A DNA stretch of 64,000 bases from Hordeum vulgare subsp. vulgare (GCF_904849725.1 NC_058521.1:562546176-562610175); one strand, 5' to 3'; counted from the stretch's first letter, positions 23,001 to 35,404 are shown. The notes: generated by a model from the sequence alone, not told the origin. Numbers and translations are program-made.

Positions 23001-23708
23001 TTAACTTAATTAAAAAATGCCAACCGTGTGCGTAACCGTGATTGTCTCTTTCGTGAGTTCCTTCTCTGATCGAGGACACGGTGGGGTTATGTCTGACGTA
23101 GGTAGGTGTTCAGGATCATTCTTTTGATCATCAGTAGTTCACGTCCGTTATGCGTAGATCATCCCCCCTCTTTTCTTGTACTCGTAAGTTTAGCCACCAA
23201 ATATATGCTTAGCCGCTGCTGCAACCTCACCACTTAACCATGCCTCACCCATTAAGCTTTGCTAGTCTTGATACCTTTGGAAATGAGATTGCTGAGTCCC
23301 CTGTGGCTCACATATTACTACAACACCAGTTGCAGGTACAGGTAAAGGTTACTTGGCGCGAGCGCGTTGATCGTTCATTTGGAGTTGCTTCTTCTTCTTC
23401 TTCATCGATCTAGGATGGGTTCCAGGCCGGCAGCCTAGGATAGCAAGGATGGACGTCGTTCTTATTTTTCTCGTTTGTTTTCGTCCGTAGTCGGACCCTG
23501 CTCTTACTCTTGAGGTTTATGTAATGTACTGTTGTGACTCTGATGTAGCTTGTGGCGAGTGTAAGCCGACTCTCTTTATATATCTCTTCTTTTCAGTACA
23601 TGTACTTGTAACGATATCCATTCTTGCGACAAGGCGAGATGCGCTTCTATCCCTGACGAGGCCTTCGTGCCAAATTGAGGATAGGGTCGCATCTTGGGCA
23701 TGACAAGT

Positions 23709-23720
23709 TGGTATCAGAGC
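23709..23720 (+). promoter_or_regulatory. LARD primer-binding site
   Basis: TGGTATCAGAGC lies three bases after the 5' LTR. It is the usual complement to the 3' end of initiator tRNA-Met in plant LTR elements. Confidence 0.9.
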
Positions 23721-26700
23721 AGTACCGACCTAGGAGCCCCCTTGATTGATCGAACTTGGTCGAGTCGAGTCTAGTGAAAAAATACTTTGAGTCTAGTTAT
23801 ATATCGGAGAGTAGGATTCTTTTTTCTCCTCTTCTATGCTCTGGTGAGGAATCTTGATGTAATAATTTATTCTACCCCTCTTCCCACTCAAAAAAAAATT
23901 AGGATCACGCGGATATTTTTGGAATCTATATGATGCCGATGTGACGGAGTTCTGTCTTGGTGCCTCCTATCTGCTTTAAGTTTCAGGGGAGTTGAGCTCC
24001 AGGGGATTCTTGATCACATCGTTATCATTCAGATTTCTTAGTATCTCAGAACGAAGGATGTTCGTAATTGCTTCAATACTAGTAGTGGCGATATAACCCC
24101 GATGTCCCCAATACTGGTGCAGATTGTTCGGGAGTACTGCCATACTTTGTATCGTTGTGATCACGAGGGTCTGTTGTGATGAAGGCCTGAGATTCTGGTT
24201 GTGTGTTGACGGATGTGATACAGGTGAAGGGTTAGTATAGGAGTTGTGTGATTATTACTCCTTGTATCCGTGTACCAGATTGCATGACCAGATATTTCAG
24301 GAATTCATAGGTGGGAATTCAAGTAGTTGCTTATAGGACAATCTTCCAACAAATACATGATGTTAGGTTGGGGTTCGACATCTAGTGGATTCCTGTCCAC
24401 GAAAATATCGGACGAGATCTTTCTCATGAGTTTGTTCTGGCTAATTGTAAGCCGCATCCTTGTTTTGTTGGAATATGGTAATTTAAGTTGCTTCGATGTC
24501 AAGTGGTGATTTCAGATCTTTCCTAAGAGGTGTTCTCATATTTTTATGTGAGAATGCAAATTCTTTTGTTCGTTCAATTGTCATGTCAATTCTTGTCAAC
24601 CGGAGTCATCATGTTAATTCTTTTTCAACCGGTGTCTTTCTCTTCAAGTAATTCAACCCTCTCCAATGGTGCAAGATCATTCTCTCATTTATTCCGGAGT
24701 TCATCTCATCTGTCCCAAGTTGTCTTTGTTTTTCCCCGCCCTCCCACCCCTTTTCTTCAATGTTTCAGTCATCATCCTAGTGCCTTTATATCCAGTGATG
24801 CTTGTGCTATCTTTTCTTCCTTTCGTAACCGGTGATTCATTGTGTAGATTCTCAGGAGATTCGTGTCATATTTGTTCATTCTTATCATCCTTACCGGTGA
24901 ATTTAATTTAATTATCCGTGCTCATTGTATCCTATTCATCCTTGTAATTTTTCCCATGTTGGGAATTCTCATGAGCCTTCCTTGTTGTCATTTCTCTCTA
25001 TTCTACTCGGAGCGTTGAAGTTATCCCAGAAGTTTCTTGTTCTCAATTCTGTAATTATTTCGAGGTGCTAACCTCATCTAGTTCTCTTCATACCGGTGCA
25101 ATATCTCTCATTCTAGCAATTGTTTCAACGGTGATTTCTTTGTGTGGGCCCATAACCCACAGGTTTCCCCAGGATCTTGTTTGGCTCTTGTAATCATCCG
25201 GAGATCTTTAATTCTTTTCAACTATGACGTAAGTATGAATTTCATCAGTCATATCCCTTCTCCAAGATCTATTGGAATTTAATTCTCATATTGGCTCAAC
25301 CCTTCATTCTTCATTATTCCGGAGTGTCTCAGTAGTTCTTGGTGTTGTTCCTCGTCATCATTCTCATCTTGCAAATTTGAAGGAGTGTTTCTCTCAAATC
25401 TTGGTTCATTCTCTTGCAGATTCATCATTTGAGCCTTGTGTTATCATCTTGATTTGTTGTCAATCATGAGTAAATCCTTTCTCGCTATCCGGTGCATTTC
25501 TGAGTTGTTTTCATTCTCGATCCTCCGAAGGCCATCATTTCAGAAGATTCTTCGTTCTCAGCTTTCAGCCTGTGTCCTCAATTCTTCTCAATTGTTATCT
25601 CTTCGTTCGTCTCTCAATTATTCCGGTGCCTTGTTCTAGTTTTCTCTCAGGTGGCTCATGATCTCTTCATTCTCTTGTATCTCCAGTCATTCATGGTTGC
25701 CTCGTTCATTTCAATTCTCGCCGGTGTTTCTTGCAACAATTCTTCTAGTTTGTGCTCATATCTCTCCTCAATCAGTTCAAGAGGATTAAGTGGTTTGCTA
25801 AATCCGTTGCTTGTCATCAGTTTAACTTGATGAAGGATAAGCATAACGTAATTCTTATTCTTGTTCATAGTAATCTGAATTCTTCTTCCGGAGTGGCTCA
25901 CGATATCAATTCTTTTCTCAAGTGTTATTATCTTTTCTTTTCCGGAGTTCCAAGTTTTCTCAAGTATCTCTTCGTGAAGCTTAATCGAAGTCTTTGCAAG
26001 GCTTCAATATTATTCTTTCATCCTTCTTATCTTTGCATCATCCTTTTGTTACGGAGGCTCGTCATGGTGGTTCTTCAAGGATGTGATTCATTCTAAAGTG
26101 TTCTTCAAGATTCTTGTTGGAGAACCTCAAGTATCTTTCCTCTTGCATTTCTATGTGCAATTGTTCTTCCTTTATCCTTTAAGGTGGTATTATATCATTC
26201 TTGTTAGTGTAGGAGCCTCGAAGAGATTTCCTTTCAAGAATAAGATAATTAAATCCACCAATTCTATGATCATGAGATATTTTCAACCCATGAGTTTTTC
26301 TTTGAGCTATCTTGGTTTGGGTTTCACCTAAAGCTTTTCGTATGGACTGTTGCTATCATGGTGTTTGTCATTAATCCAAGTTCTCAATGTATCCTCTTGG
26401 TGTAAGAATTGTTCATATCTTGTTTCTCCCAATCAATCCTTGTTTCTTTTAGTGGTTGGTTGTCACCTCATATTTGTTGAGATGATTTTCACAAGCCCAC
26501 TAATGTCTTGTTCTTTTCGTTGTTGTTTTTCCAACAACTTCGTTTAATTCTTCTCGCAAGGGTGCTTGCCAAGTTCATTTGAGTTAGTAGTTGTCATTCT
26601 CTCTTCATTCTCTTCTTCCGTATGAGCTAGTTCATATTCTCTTGTTCCGGAGGCTTTGTGATGTTGCTTTTTGGGTCTAATATGTTGTTCTATCAAGATC

Positions 26701-26982
26701 GTAGTGTTCCCTTGTTCTATTTACTTGTTTCTGTGAATATTATCTAATTCTCTCTTCTTATCGAATTTTTTTGTCCCATTTTCCTACCGAAGTGCTGCCG
26801 AAATTTTCCGTGAATTCTTGCTTCTTTCTCATATCATTCCTTATCTCTTTGCAACTTTCAAGGATCGTTGGTTTCACTCGTTTGTCAAAAGAGCGACTAA
26901 ATTTTACCTCTTGTTCTTTCTCATCCTCTCCCCCTTTCATTCTTGGATCTCGGGGTGAGATCCTCTTGTAGTGTAGGAGAGT
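23721..26982 (+). other. Non-coding interior of the LARD
   Basis: The stretch is T/C-rich on the plus strand and no frame exceeds about 115 codons. The hexamer CCGG(A/T)G recurs at least 14 times between 24599 and 26645, typically after a pyrimidine run. A short purine-rich string (GTGTAGGAGAGT, 26971-26982) precedes the 3' LTR and may be the polypurine tract. Confidence 0.7.
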
Positions 26983-29900
26983 TGTGACAGCCCGATGCCG
27001 GCGTTCCAGAAGATTCCCTTTCCTTTCCGTTTTCGTCGTGTGTCTGTTTTATTTTGTCGCATCATCATCGCATCATGCGCATCATCAGCATTGCATCGGC
27101 ATCTCCGTTGCCGCTAATTTTCAAAACTTGCATCCGTTGTTAGTTGCCGGTTCTCATCGTTGTCCGTTCTGAGCCCGACTGCACTCGCACGCGCCCGCGG
27201 CACCCTCGAAACCCTGTTTTTAAAGTGTGCGTAAAACTTTCTCCGATTGAGCTGGAATTTGTCGTGCGGTATTATTTATATATAGCTAGGCCTCCTGTCA
27301 AATTTCGTCGCGATCGGAGTCCGTCTGGTACCCGAACGGTCGACCGTAGCGGCACCGTAATCGATCTACCATCGGACGTTTGTCGGTGTTTTAAAATTCA
27401 TTGCCGCGTCACCCATTCTCCCTCTCGTCTCCGGTAAACCACCCTACACGGCCACGTACCCATTCTCGCGTTCGGAATTATCCGATTCCGACTACGCGGT
27501 TGGATCCGGATCGAAATTCCGGCTAATCTAGCCCCCCCTTTCTCTATATATAGACCCCCCTCCTAAAATTTAGGCAACCCCCTCTCTCTCTCCTCGAAAA
27601 CCGTGCCCCTAACCCTAGCACAGCCAACCCCCTCCTCAGCCTCCAGCCGCCAGGGCCCGCCGAGCCCATCCGCCGCCGCCGCCTGGCCCGAGGCCTCCCC
27701 TTGGGCGCTCCCCGCCGGCCGCCCCGCAGCAGCCGCCCCGTCCTCAGCTACTCGCCGGAGGGCACATCTGCTGCCCGGGAGTAGCTCCGCCGCCGCCGCC
27801 CGTTCGGCTTCCTCGTCGGCCGCCGCCGTGCAAGTCGCGCACCGCCCGCGCCAGGAGCTTGCCAAGGCTTCGCCGCCGCCGTGCCTCGCGCCGGAACGCC
27901 GCCTGCAGAACCGCCGCCGTCGCCTTCGGTTCCCGCTCGGGAGGAGCCCCGACGGGAACCACATCGCCTCCTCGCTGCGCTAGTTGGGCCGCAGCCCAAA
28001 GCCTCCAACCGCCGGCCTTGCTCCGCACGCCCACCGAACCAGCCGTTCGGCCTACTCGAGCTCCCAACCGATTCAGCCCAAGTGGCCAGGGTGAGCACCC
28101 CTTGCGCCTATGCATATTTTTTTATTATGTTGTTGTGTTAGTTGTGTCAGGCCTAGTAGTAGATCCGGCCCATTTAGATAATAGGTTGTTCTCGGAATTT
28201 TCTAAATTCCAGAAATAGACGATATTAATACGCGCGTATCTTTTATTCCGTAAATCGGATCGCGACATGTAGCATATGTTTTTTATGTAGTTTTGCGCGT
28301 AGAATCCGTTTATAAAACTTCCATAATTGGTTGACGTTGTTTGACGTGTCGAATGCATAGGTTAGCGTGTTGTCCTATTAGAATATTGCCCGTGTTTAAT
28401 TTTCGTGCATGCCCGATTTGCTCGTATGCCGTATTAGAAATTCTTATGTTTTAGGAACTATTTTTCCGTGTATTTTAGAGCGGTCACTCGTATTTTTGCG
28501 TGTAGGGATTGTCGATAGTTTATTTTCCCGTGTATAGGTATTTTTTCCCGCATTTTCGTGTGGCATTATATTGTTGTGCAACCCCACATATTTTATATGT
28601 TTCTGGGGTAGGAAAATCTATTGGATTTTTCTGTGCAATTAGTTTTAGTTTTTGAGGAAGTTAGTTCGCGAGATATTTTGCTATGTTCCCCTTTTGTTTA
28701 ATTCGTAGGATTTATTCCGTGCGTCGTTTGACGGAGTTGTCAACTAGAGAGTTGATCTTGGATGTTTTGTTTAGTCCCTGGTATTTTTGGTTGCAATAGA
28801 AATGCATGTTTAGGTGTTGTTTTCTTGCTCTCAAGTTGCTAGAAATAGTGCTGATTTGGAGGAGCTGAAATATTTCTAAGTCTGGAATCTGTTATATTTT
28901 GTTGCTGTCTTCTCTTGCTTGCATCTTGTGATCTGTAGCTCTTTTGAGGTTGGTCCAATGGAGTTAGTTGTACCCCTTGTGTTTCTCTAGCATGCTGTAA
29001 ATTTTCATGCCATTTGGAGTCCTGTAGCTATAGGATTTCTTGCTCTCAATATGCCTTCAGACCGAAAACTGCACCTTCATGAGGTGTAATTTTCACTAAG
29101 TCTGAAATAGTGTGTGAGATGCCATTTTGTGTCTTCTTTTCCTAGTGCTCCTTGCTTCCATGCTTGTTGTTGTTAGTTGTTTGTAGTAGTGCGTCTTGCC
29201 CTCTTTCGTGCCATGCCTTGCTTGAGTTTATCGGAGTTGTGTAGCTCGTAGTTGTGGGGCGTAGAAAATGCTATGTGGCTGATTTTGGCAGATTGTAGTG
29301 TTTTGCTTGTATCTTTTGAACCGTAGCTCCGTTGGAGATGATATCTATGTGTAAATTTCTTGTCTCGACGCGTAGAATCACGTGAACCTATTTGTTTTGC
29401 TGTTTAGCAACTAATTAGATGCATTAGTTCAGATCTGGACAGAATTGTAAATTAACATGTGAGGTCGCCTCGGAGGTGCTATATGTAATTTCCGACCTCA
29501 TTTAAAATGCCTAGATAAGTAGTTTAATTACGCTTCACCTCTAGCCATGTTTAATCACATTTAATATTGCCGTGTACCTAATCGGGATAGAACTAAATAA
29601 TTAACATGGAGTTTCGTCAATATGCAACTCGTTGCATATTGAACTTCACCTAATGTGTAGTGTATGATTGTGTGGTTTGTCATGTCGTGACTTGCATGTA
29701 TTCAGCTGCTCATGCATCATTTGTGTTGTGCATCTTGTGGTGAATTCCGTGTGTTGATTTGTGTTTCCGGTTTGCTTCGTCTCGATAGAGTTCCGCAGCG
29801 TGCCGGATTGTGAGGACCCGTTCGACTACGTCGGTTCGTCTACTTCACGGAGGCATTCTTCTTCCAGGCGGGATCTCAGGCAAGATGACCATTTCCCCAC

Positions 29901-31553
29901 ATACCATTACTATCATTGCCATGCTAGTTTTACCGTTGCTGTCGTTTATATCTCGTTGCCTACCACATGTTAAATATCAGCCTTATCAACAATGTCGTGC
30001 AAACCTTCAACCTGTTCAACCTAGCAAACCACTGATTGGCTATGTTACTGCTTGCTTAACCCTATTGATTGCGTTGCTAGTTGCAGGTGCAGTTGCTTCC
30101 ATGTGAAACATGGGTTCCTTGTTATATCACCATATTAAATGCTATTTAATTTAATGCACCTATATACTTGGTAAAAGGTGGAAGGCTCGGCCTTTCTAGC
30201 CTGGTGTTTTGTTCCACCTTTGACCCCTTAGTTTCCGACTACCGGTGTATGTTCCATAAATGAGCGCTCCTAACACGATCGGGGTTGTTATGGGGACCCC
30301 CTTGATAATTCGTTTTAGATTAAGGCTGGTCTGGCAAGGCCCAACTTTGGTACTACATTTGCCTAATAACCTAATAATAATGCATAGGGGCCCGCCGGCA
30401 CCCGCAGACTATTTTAATCAACCCCCGGGCCAGTGCTCCTCATGAGTGTTGGTCCCACCTGAGCGATGTCCGGCGCCCCTCTGGTCACCCGGAGGTTTAG
30501 CGATCCCGACGTCTAGCTCATCCGTCGTGTCCTGAGAATGAGGTACGCGACTCCTATCGGGATCGTCGACACGTCGGGTGGCCTTGCTGGATTAGTTTTT
30601 ACCTTTGACGAGATATCTTGTGCATCGGGATTCCGGTGATGCTTTGGGTAATCTCACAGTTGAGGTTTTCCACTAGGGAATCTGACGAGATCGCGAGCTT
30701 CGTGATTGAGGATTTCTATGCGGCTTGTGGTAATTTGTGATGGACTAGTTGGAGTACCCCTGCAGGGTTAAATCTTTTCGGAAAGCCGTGCCCGCGGTTA
30801 TGTGGCAACGTGGAAGCTTTGTTTAACACTGGTTCTAGATAACTTGAAGTTAACTTAATTAAATATGCCAACCGTGTGCGTAACCGTGACTGTCTCTTTC
30901 GTGAGTTCCTTCTCTGATCGAGGACACGGTGGGGTTATGTCTGACGTAGGTAGGTGTTCAGGATCATTCTTTTGATCATCAGTAGTTCACGTCTGTTATG
31001 CGTAGATCATCCCCCCTCTTTTCTTGTACTCGTAAGTTTAGCCATCAAATATATGCTTAGCCGCTGCTCCAACCTCACCACTTAACCATGCCTCACCCAT
31101 TAAGCTTTGCTAGTCTTGATACCTTTGGAAATGAGATTGCTGAGTCCCCTGTGGCTCACAGATTACTACAACACCAGTTGCAGGTACAGGTAAAGGTTAC
31201 TTGACGCGAGCGCGTTGATTGTTCATTTGGAGTTGCTTCTTCTTCTTCTTCATCGATCTAGGATGGGTTCCAGGCCGGCAGCCTGGGATAGCAAGGATGG
31301 ACGTCGTTCTTATTTTTCTCGTTTGTTTTCGTCCTTAGTCGGACCCTGCTCTTACTCTTAAGGTTTATGTAATGTACTGTTGTGACTCTAATGTAGCTTG
31401 TGGCGAGTGTAAGCCAACTCTCTTTATATATCTCTTCTTTTCAATACATGTACTTGTAACGATATCCATTCTTGCGACACGACGAGATGCGCTTCTATCC
31501 CTGACGAGGCCTTCGTGCTAAATTGAGGATAGGGTCGCATCTTGGGCGTGACC
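26983..31553 (+). repeat. 3' LTR of the LARD
   Basis: It is 4571 bp, starting TGTGACAGCCCGATGCC. Its end reads GGGCGTGACC, so the terminal CA has become CC. It lacks about 165 bp that the 5' LTR has at about 21290-21456. It holds the empty target of the CTAGT solo LTR. Confidence 0.9.
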
Positions 31554-31849
31554 CATATGTTCTATCTAACCGTGTGTACATTATTTAATTTGCTCCTATT
31601 TAATTTTATCTTTCCCTGTAATTTATTATTAGAGTTTGAAATTTTGGAATATGAAACATTGAATTCAAATTCTCAGCACAATAGTTCGAGAACAAATCCA
31701 AAATAAAACTCTCAGTACAATATGTTCAGTAATTAAAGGATTAGGTAGCAATTAACCATGATAAACCATAATATTTATAGGCGGTAAAGGTTCAGAGACA
31801 AGTGTAAATCATTTTGGCTGTTGATGGTGTTGAGGAAACAGAATGCCCA

Positions 31850-32330
31850 TCATGTGCCATCATGCATGCCATAGGCATGAACTACTTTTGTCCATCTCCT
31901 TGTGACGATCGCCCACCAATCCTTCACCGCCTTTAGGAAGACTTCTAGACCATTATCATGGTAGTATGAATTATATATTTTAACCTTAGTTACCTACACT
32001 CCGGTCATGTAGTTTGCAAGGTTAGCAGCAGTAAATTGCTTTAGAAACCACTGAAAAGATAAAATATTCAGATACTCATGTCTAATAGAGTGACTCGTTG
32101 TGGGCAGGGGAAAAGGCATCACAGTACTCACCATCCTAAAATTCCCATGTTGTCTTGGACAATTCTAAATAAAGACCTTAATTCCCATTACCCATCTCTT
32201 TCGCCTAACAATATTTCTTAGTTTACTCACTTGACGCTTGTTTATGAATATCTCATTGGCCCATACGCAAAAGGAATCGAAGCATGGATCAGTACCGCTG
32301 ATATATATACCTACAGGCAACAAGTAAATG
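31850..32330 (-). pseudogene. Decayed B3-like gene pieces in CACTA-2
   Basis: On the minus strand, exon-like pieces read GTDPCFDSFCVWANEIF, then WFLKQFTAANLANYM, then DWWAIVTRRWTKVVHAYGM, with intervening stops. The last resembles the Trp-Phe-Val-x-Ala-His-x-Leu core of plant B3 DNA-binding domains. Splice-like GT and AG dinucleotides lie between the pieces. The assignment is tentative and rests on family resemblance only. Confidence 0.25.
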
Positions 32331-32380
32331 TTAGAAGCTAAATTTTGATTGCACAAATGGTGTAAAATACAACTAGCAAC

Positions 32381-32527
32381 GTTCCTAAGTACAAGTATTT
32401 TTAGAGATTTCTATATGAACTACATATGGATGTATATAGACATAGTTTAGAGTAGAATGTAGATTCACTCATTTTGCTTCGTAGTTAGTCTATATTGGAA
32501 TCTCTAAAAATACTTATATTTAGGAAC
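32381..32527. mobile_element. Stowaway-like MITE lacking its outer terminus
   Basis: GTTCCTAAGTACAAGTATTT and its inverted partner (AATACTTATATTTAGGAAC) bound a 147-bp palindrome-like unit. It matches the interior of the full copy at 54209-54367 but lacks the outer CTCCCTCC. Confidence 0.7.
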
Positions 32528-34210
32528 AGCTGGTGTATAAGACATTGGATGCAGCTAACCATCATGGTAAACAATAGCATCGCCCATTGTAGCCCTGTGT
32601 AAGCACATGGAAAGGCAATGTTAACTACAACAGGGTTAACATCCACCAAAAATAGCAAATGGTAATAAGACAACATTGATACGTCCATTTTGCATGATGT
32701 TTTCATGTTGATATTTATCGCTTCTTGGGCTGTTATTTCACTTCACGGTACAATTCTTATGCCTTTTCTCTCTTATTTTGCAAGGTTTACATGAAGAGGG
32801 AGAATGTCGGCAGCTGGAATTCTGGCCTGAAAGTGGAGCAAAGTTGAGATACCTATTCTGCGCAACTCCAAACGCCGTAAAAATCAACGAGGATTTTTTT
32901 CGGATTTATAAAAAATAGTGGGCTCAAGAAGTGCCAGAGGGGCGTGTGCAGGTGGCCACAAGCATGCACGGCGCGGCCACCCCCCAGGCCGCGCCATGAG
33001 GGCTTGTGGGCAGCCTGCTGACCCACTGGCCCCCCTCTTATGCTATATGAAGGGTTTCGTCTGGAAAAAAATCAGAGAGTAGCTTTTTCGTGGATTCGTC
33101 GCCGCCACGAGGCGGAACTTGAGCAGAACCAATCTAGAGCTCCGGCAGGACGATCCTGCCGGCGAAACTTCCCTCCCGGAGGGGGAAATCGTCGCCATCG
33201 TCATCACCAACACTCCTCTCATCGGAGGGGACTCGTCACCATCAACATCTTCATCAGCACCATCTCATCTCCAAACCCTAGTTCATCTCTTGTAACCAAT
33301 CTCCGTCTCGCGACTCCGATTGGTACTTGTAAGGTTGCTAGTAGTGTTAATTACTCTTTGTAGTTGATGCTAGTTGGATTGTTTGGTGGAAGAGTTTATG
33401 TTCAGATCCTTGATGCTACTCATTACCTCTCTGGTCATGAATATTATTATGCTTTGTGAGTAGTTACTTTTGTTCCCGAGGACATGGGATAAGTCATGCT
33501 AATAGTAGTCATGTGAATTTGGTATTCGTTCGGTAATTTGATATGTTTTATGTTGTTTTTCCTCTAGTGGTGTTATGTGAACGTCGACTACATAACACTT
33601 CACCATTATTTGGGCCTAGAGGAAGGCATTGGGAAGTAATAAGTAGATGATGGGTTGCTAGAGTGACAGAAGCTTAAACCCTAGTTTATGCGTTGCTTCT
33701 TAAGGGGCTGATTTGGATCCACTAGTTTAATGCTATGGTTAGACTTTGTCTTAATTATTCTTTCGTAGTTGCGGATGCTTGCGAGAGGGGTTAATACTCA
33801 GTGGGATGCTTGTCCAAGTAAGGGCAGTACCCAAGCGCCGGTCCACCAACATATCAAACTATCAAAGTAACGAACGTGAATCATATGAACATGATGAAAA
33901 CTAGCATGACAGGAATTCCCGTGTGTCCTCGGGAGCGTTTTTCCTCCTATAAGACTTTGTCCAGGCTTGTCCCTTGCTACAAAAGGGATTGGGCCACTTT
34001 GCTGCACCGTTGCTACTTTTGTTACTTGTTGCTTGCTACGAATCATCTCACCACACAATCACTTGTTACCGACAATTTCAGTGCCTGCAGATTTTACCTT
34101 GCTGAAAACCACTTGTCAGATCCTTCTGCTCCTCGTTGGGTTCGACACTCTTACTTATCGAAAGGACTATGATTGATCCCCTATACTTGTGGGTCATCAA
34201 GACTCTTTTC

Positions 34211-34228
34211 TGGCGCCGTTGCCGGGGA
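34211..34228 (+). promoter_or_regulatory. Primer-binding site of the truncated Gypsy element
   Basis: TGGCGCCGTTGCCGGGGA lies 11 bases after the LTR. This is the tRNA-Asp-type PBS common in Triticeae Gypsy elements. Confidence 0.85.
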
Positions 34229-34305
34229 GTGAAGCGCCTTTGGTAGGTGGAAATTGGTAAGGAAACATTCATATAGTGTGCTGAAATTTATTGTCACTTG
34301 TCACT

Positions 34306-35403
34306 ATGGATACTAATCCTTTGAGGGGCTTGTTCGGGGTATCTTCACCTCGAACGGAAGCACAAAGAGTTGCTCCTCAACCTGCTGCACCTACTGAAAA
34401 TATTTGCTTTGAATTTCCTTCGGGTATGCTTGAGAAACTGCTGGCTAATCCTTTTACAGGAGATGGAACATCACATCCAGACTTGCATCTGATCTATGTA
34501 GATGAAGTTTGTGGTTTATTTAAGCTTGCAGGTTTGCCCGAGGATGAGGTCAAGAAGAAGGTCTTTCCTTTATCTTTGAAGGATAAGGCGTTGACATGGT
34601 ATAGGATATGTGATGATTTTGGATCATGGGACTACAATCGGTTGAAATTGGAATTTCATCAAAAGTTTTATCCTATGCATATAGTACATCGTGATCGGAA
34701 TTATATTTATAACTTTTGGCCTCGTGACAGGGAAAGCATCGCTCAAGCTTGGGGGAGGCTTAAATCAATGTTATATTCATGCCCCAATTATGAGCTCTCT
34801 TTAGAAATTATCATTCAGAACTTCTATGCTCGGCTTTCTCATGATGATCGCACCATGCTTGACACTTCTTGTACCGGTTCTTTTATAAAGAGAGATATTG
34901 ACTTCAAATGGAATTTATTGGAGAGAATTAAATGCAACTTTGAAGATTGGGAGCTTGAAGAAGGTAAGGAGTCAGGTATGAATTTCACGTTTGATTGCGT
35001 TAAATCCTTTGTTGAGACAAATAGTTTTTGTGACTTTAGTGCTAAGTATGGACTTGACTCTGAGATTGTAGCTTCATTGTGTGAATCCTTTGCTGCTCAT
35101 ATTGATCTCCCCAAAGAAAAGTGGTTTAAATATCATCCTCCTTTAGAAGTCAATGTAGTTAAACCCACTCCAGTTGGAGAGAAAGTCATTGCCTATAATG
35201 ATCCCGTGGTTCCCAGTGCTTACATTGAGAAACCACATTTCCCTGTTAGGATAAAGGGTCATTGTAAAGCTTCAACTGTGATACGTAGAGGCTATATTAG
35301 AACACCTACACCCCCAGAGCAAATTAGAGTTGAACCTAGCATTGCTATTATCAAAGATCTTCTGTCTGACGATGTTGAGGGACATAATATAAACCTTCTC
35401 TAA
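34306..35403 (+). CDS. gag: Gypsy gag (capsid), C-terminally truncated
   Basis: The frame opens at ATG 34306 (MDTNPLRGLFGVSSP) and runs 365 codons to TAA at 35401-35403. It has the retrotransposon gag core: LPEDEVKKKVFPLSL, then ALTWYRICDDFGSWD, then FHQKFYPMHIVHRD, which forms the capsid helices in this family. A GESIA-like QAWGRLKSMLYSCP stretch follows. Gag assembles the cytoplasmic particle in which reverse transcription occurs. In intact relatives the frame continues past DLLSDDVEGHNI into protease. Here the stop falls within a few codons of the junction with foreign sequence. The first 1.1 kb contains no premature stop, suggesting a fairly recent insertion. An in-frame TTG codon lies five codons upstream, but ATG is the family start. 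Confidence 0.85.
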   Translation: MDTNPLRGLFGVSSPRTEAQRVAPQPAAPTENICFEFPSGMLEKLLANPFTGDGTSHPDLHLIYVDEVCGLFKLAGLPEDEVKKKVFPLSLKDKALTWYRICDDFGSWDYNRLKLEFHQKFYPMHIVHRDRNYIYNFWPRDRESIAQAWGRLKSMLYSCPNYELSLEIIIQNFYARLSHDDRTMLDTSCTGSFIKRDIDFKWNLLERIKCNFEDWELEEGKESGMNFTFDCVKSFVETNSFCDFSAKYGLDSEIVASLCESFAAHIDLPKEKWFKYHPPLEVNVVKPTPVGEKVIAYNDPVVPSAYIEKPHFPVRIKGHCKASTVIRRGYIRTPTPPEQIRVEPSIAIIKDLLSDDVEGHNINLL

Positions 35404-35404
35404 T

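Larger units (their letters stand above)
16322..23705 (+). repeat. 5' LTR of the LARD, interrupted by a solo LTR
   Basis: It starts TGTGGCAGCCCGATGCC and ends CTTGGGCATGACA. It is 7384 bp as it stands and about 4803 bp after removing the 2576-bp solo LTR and one copy of CTAGT. Confidence 0.9.
16322..31553 (+). mobile_element. Long-LTR, non-coding Gypsy-type retrotransposon (LARD-like)
   Basis: Two long direct repeats (16322-23705 and 26983-31553) flank a 3.3-kb interior, with CATAT duplicated at 16317-16321 and 31554-31558. A primer-binding site follows the 5' LTR and a purine-rich string precedes the 3' LTR. The interior has no gag or pol reading frame. The LTR text resembles a Triticeae Gypsy group with long LTRs. 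The large size and non-coding interior fit a LARD, which would need enzymes from a related autonomous element. Confidence 0.9.
32677..35403 (+). mobile_element. Gypsy retrotransposon, 3'-truncated: LTR, PBS and gag only
   Basis: The 5' LTR (32677-34199, 1523 bp) starts TGATACGTCCATTTTGCAT and ends ACTTGTGGGTCATCA. A primer-binding site and gag follow. The element stops abruptly near 35403, where a CACTA-2 tandem array begins. Pol and the 3' LTR are missing, so a deletion or an aberrant junction removed them. Confidence 0.88.
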
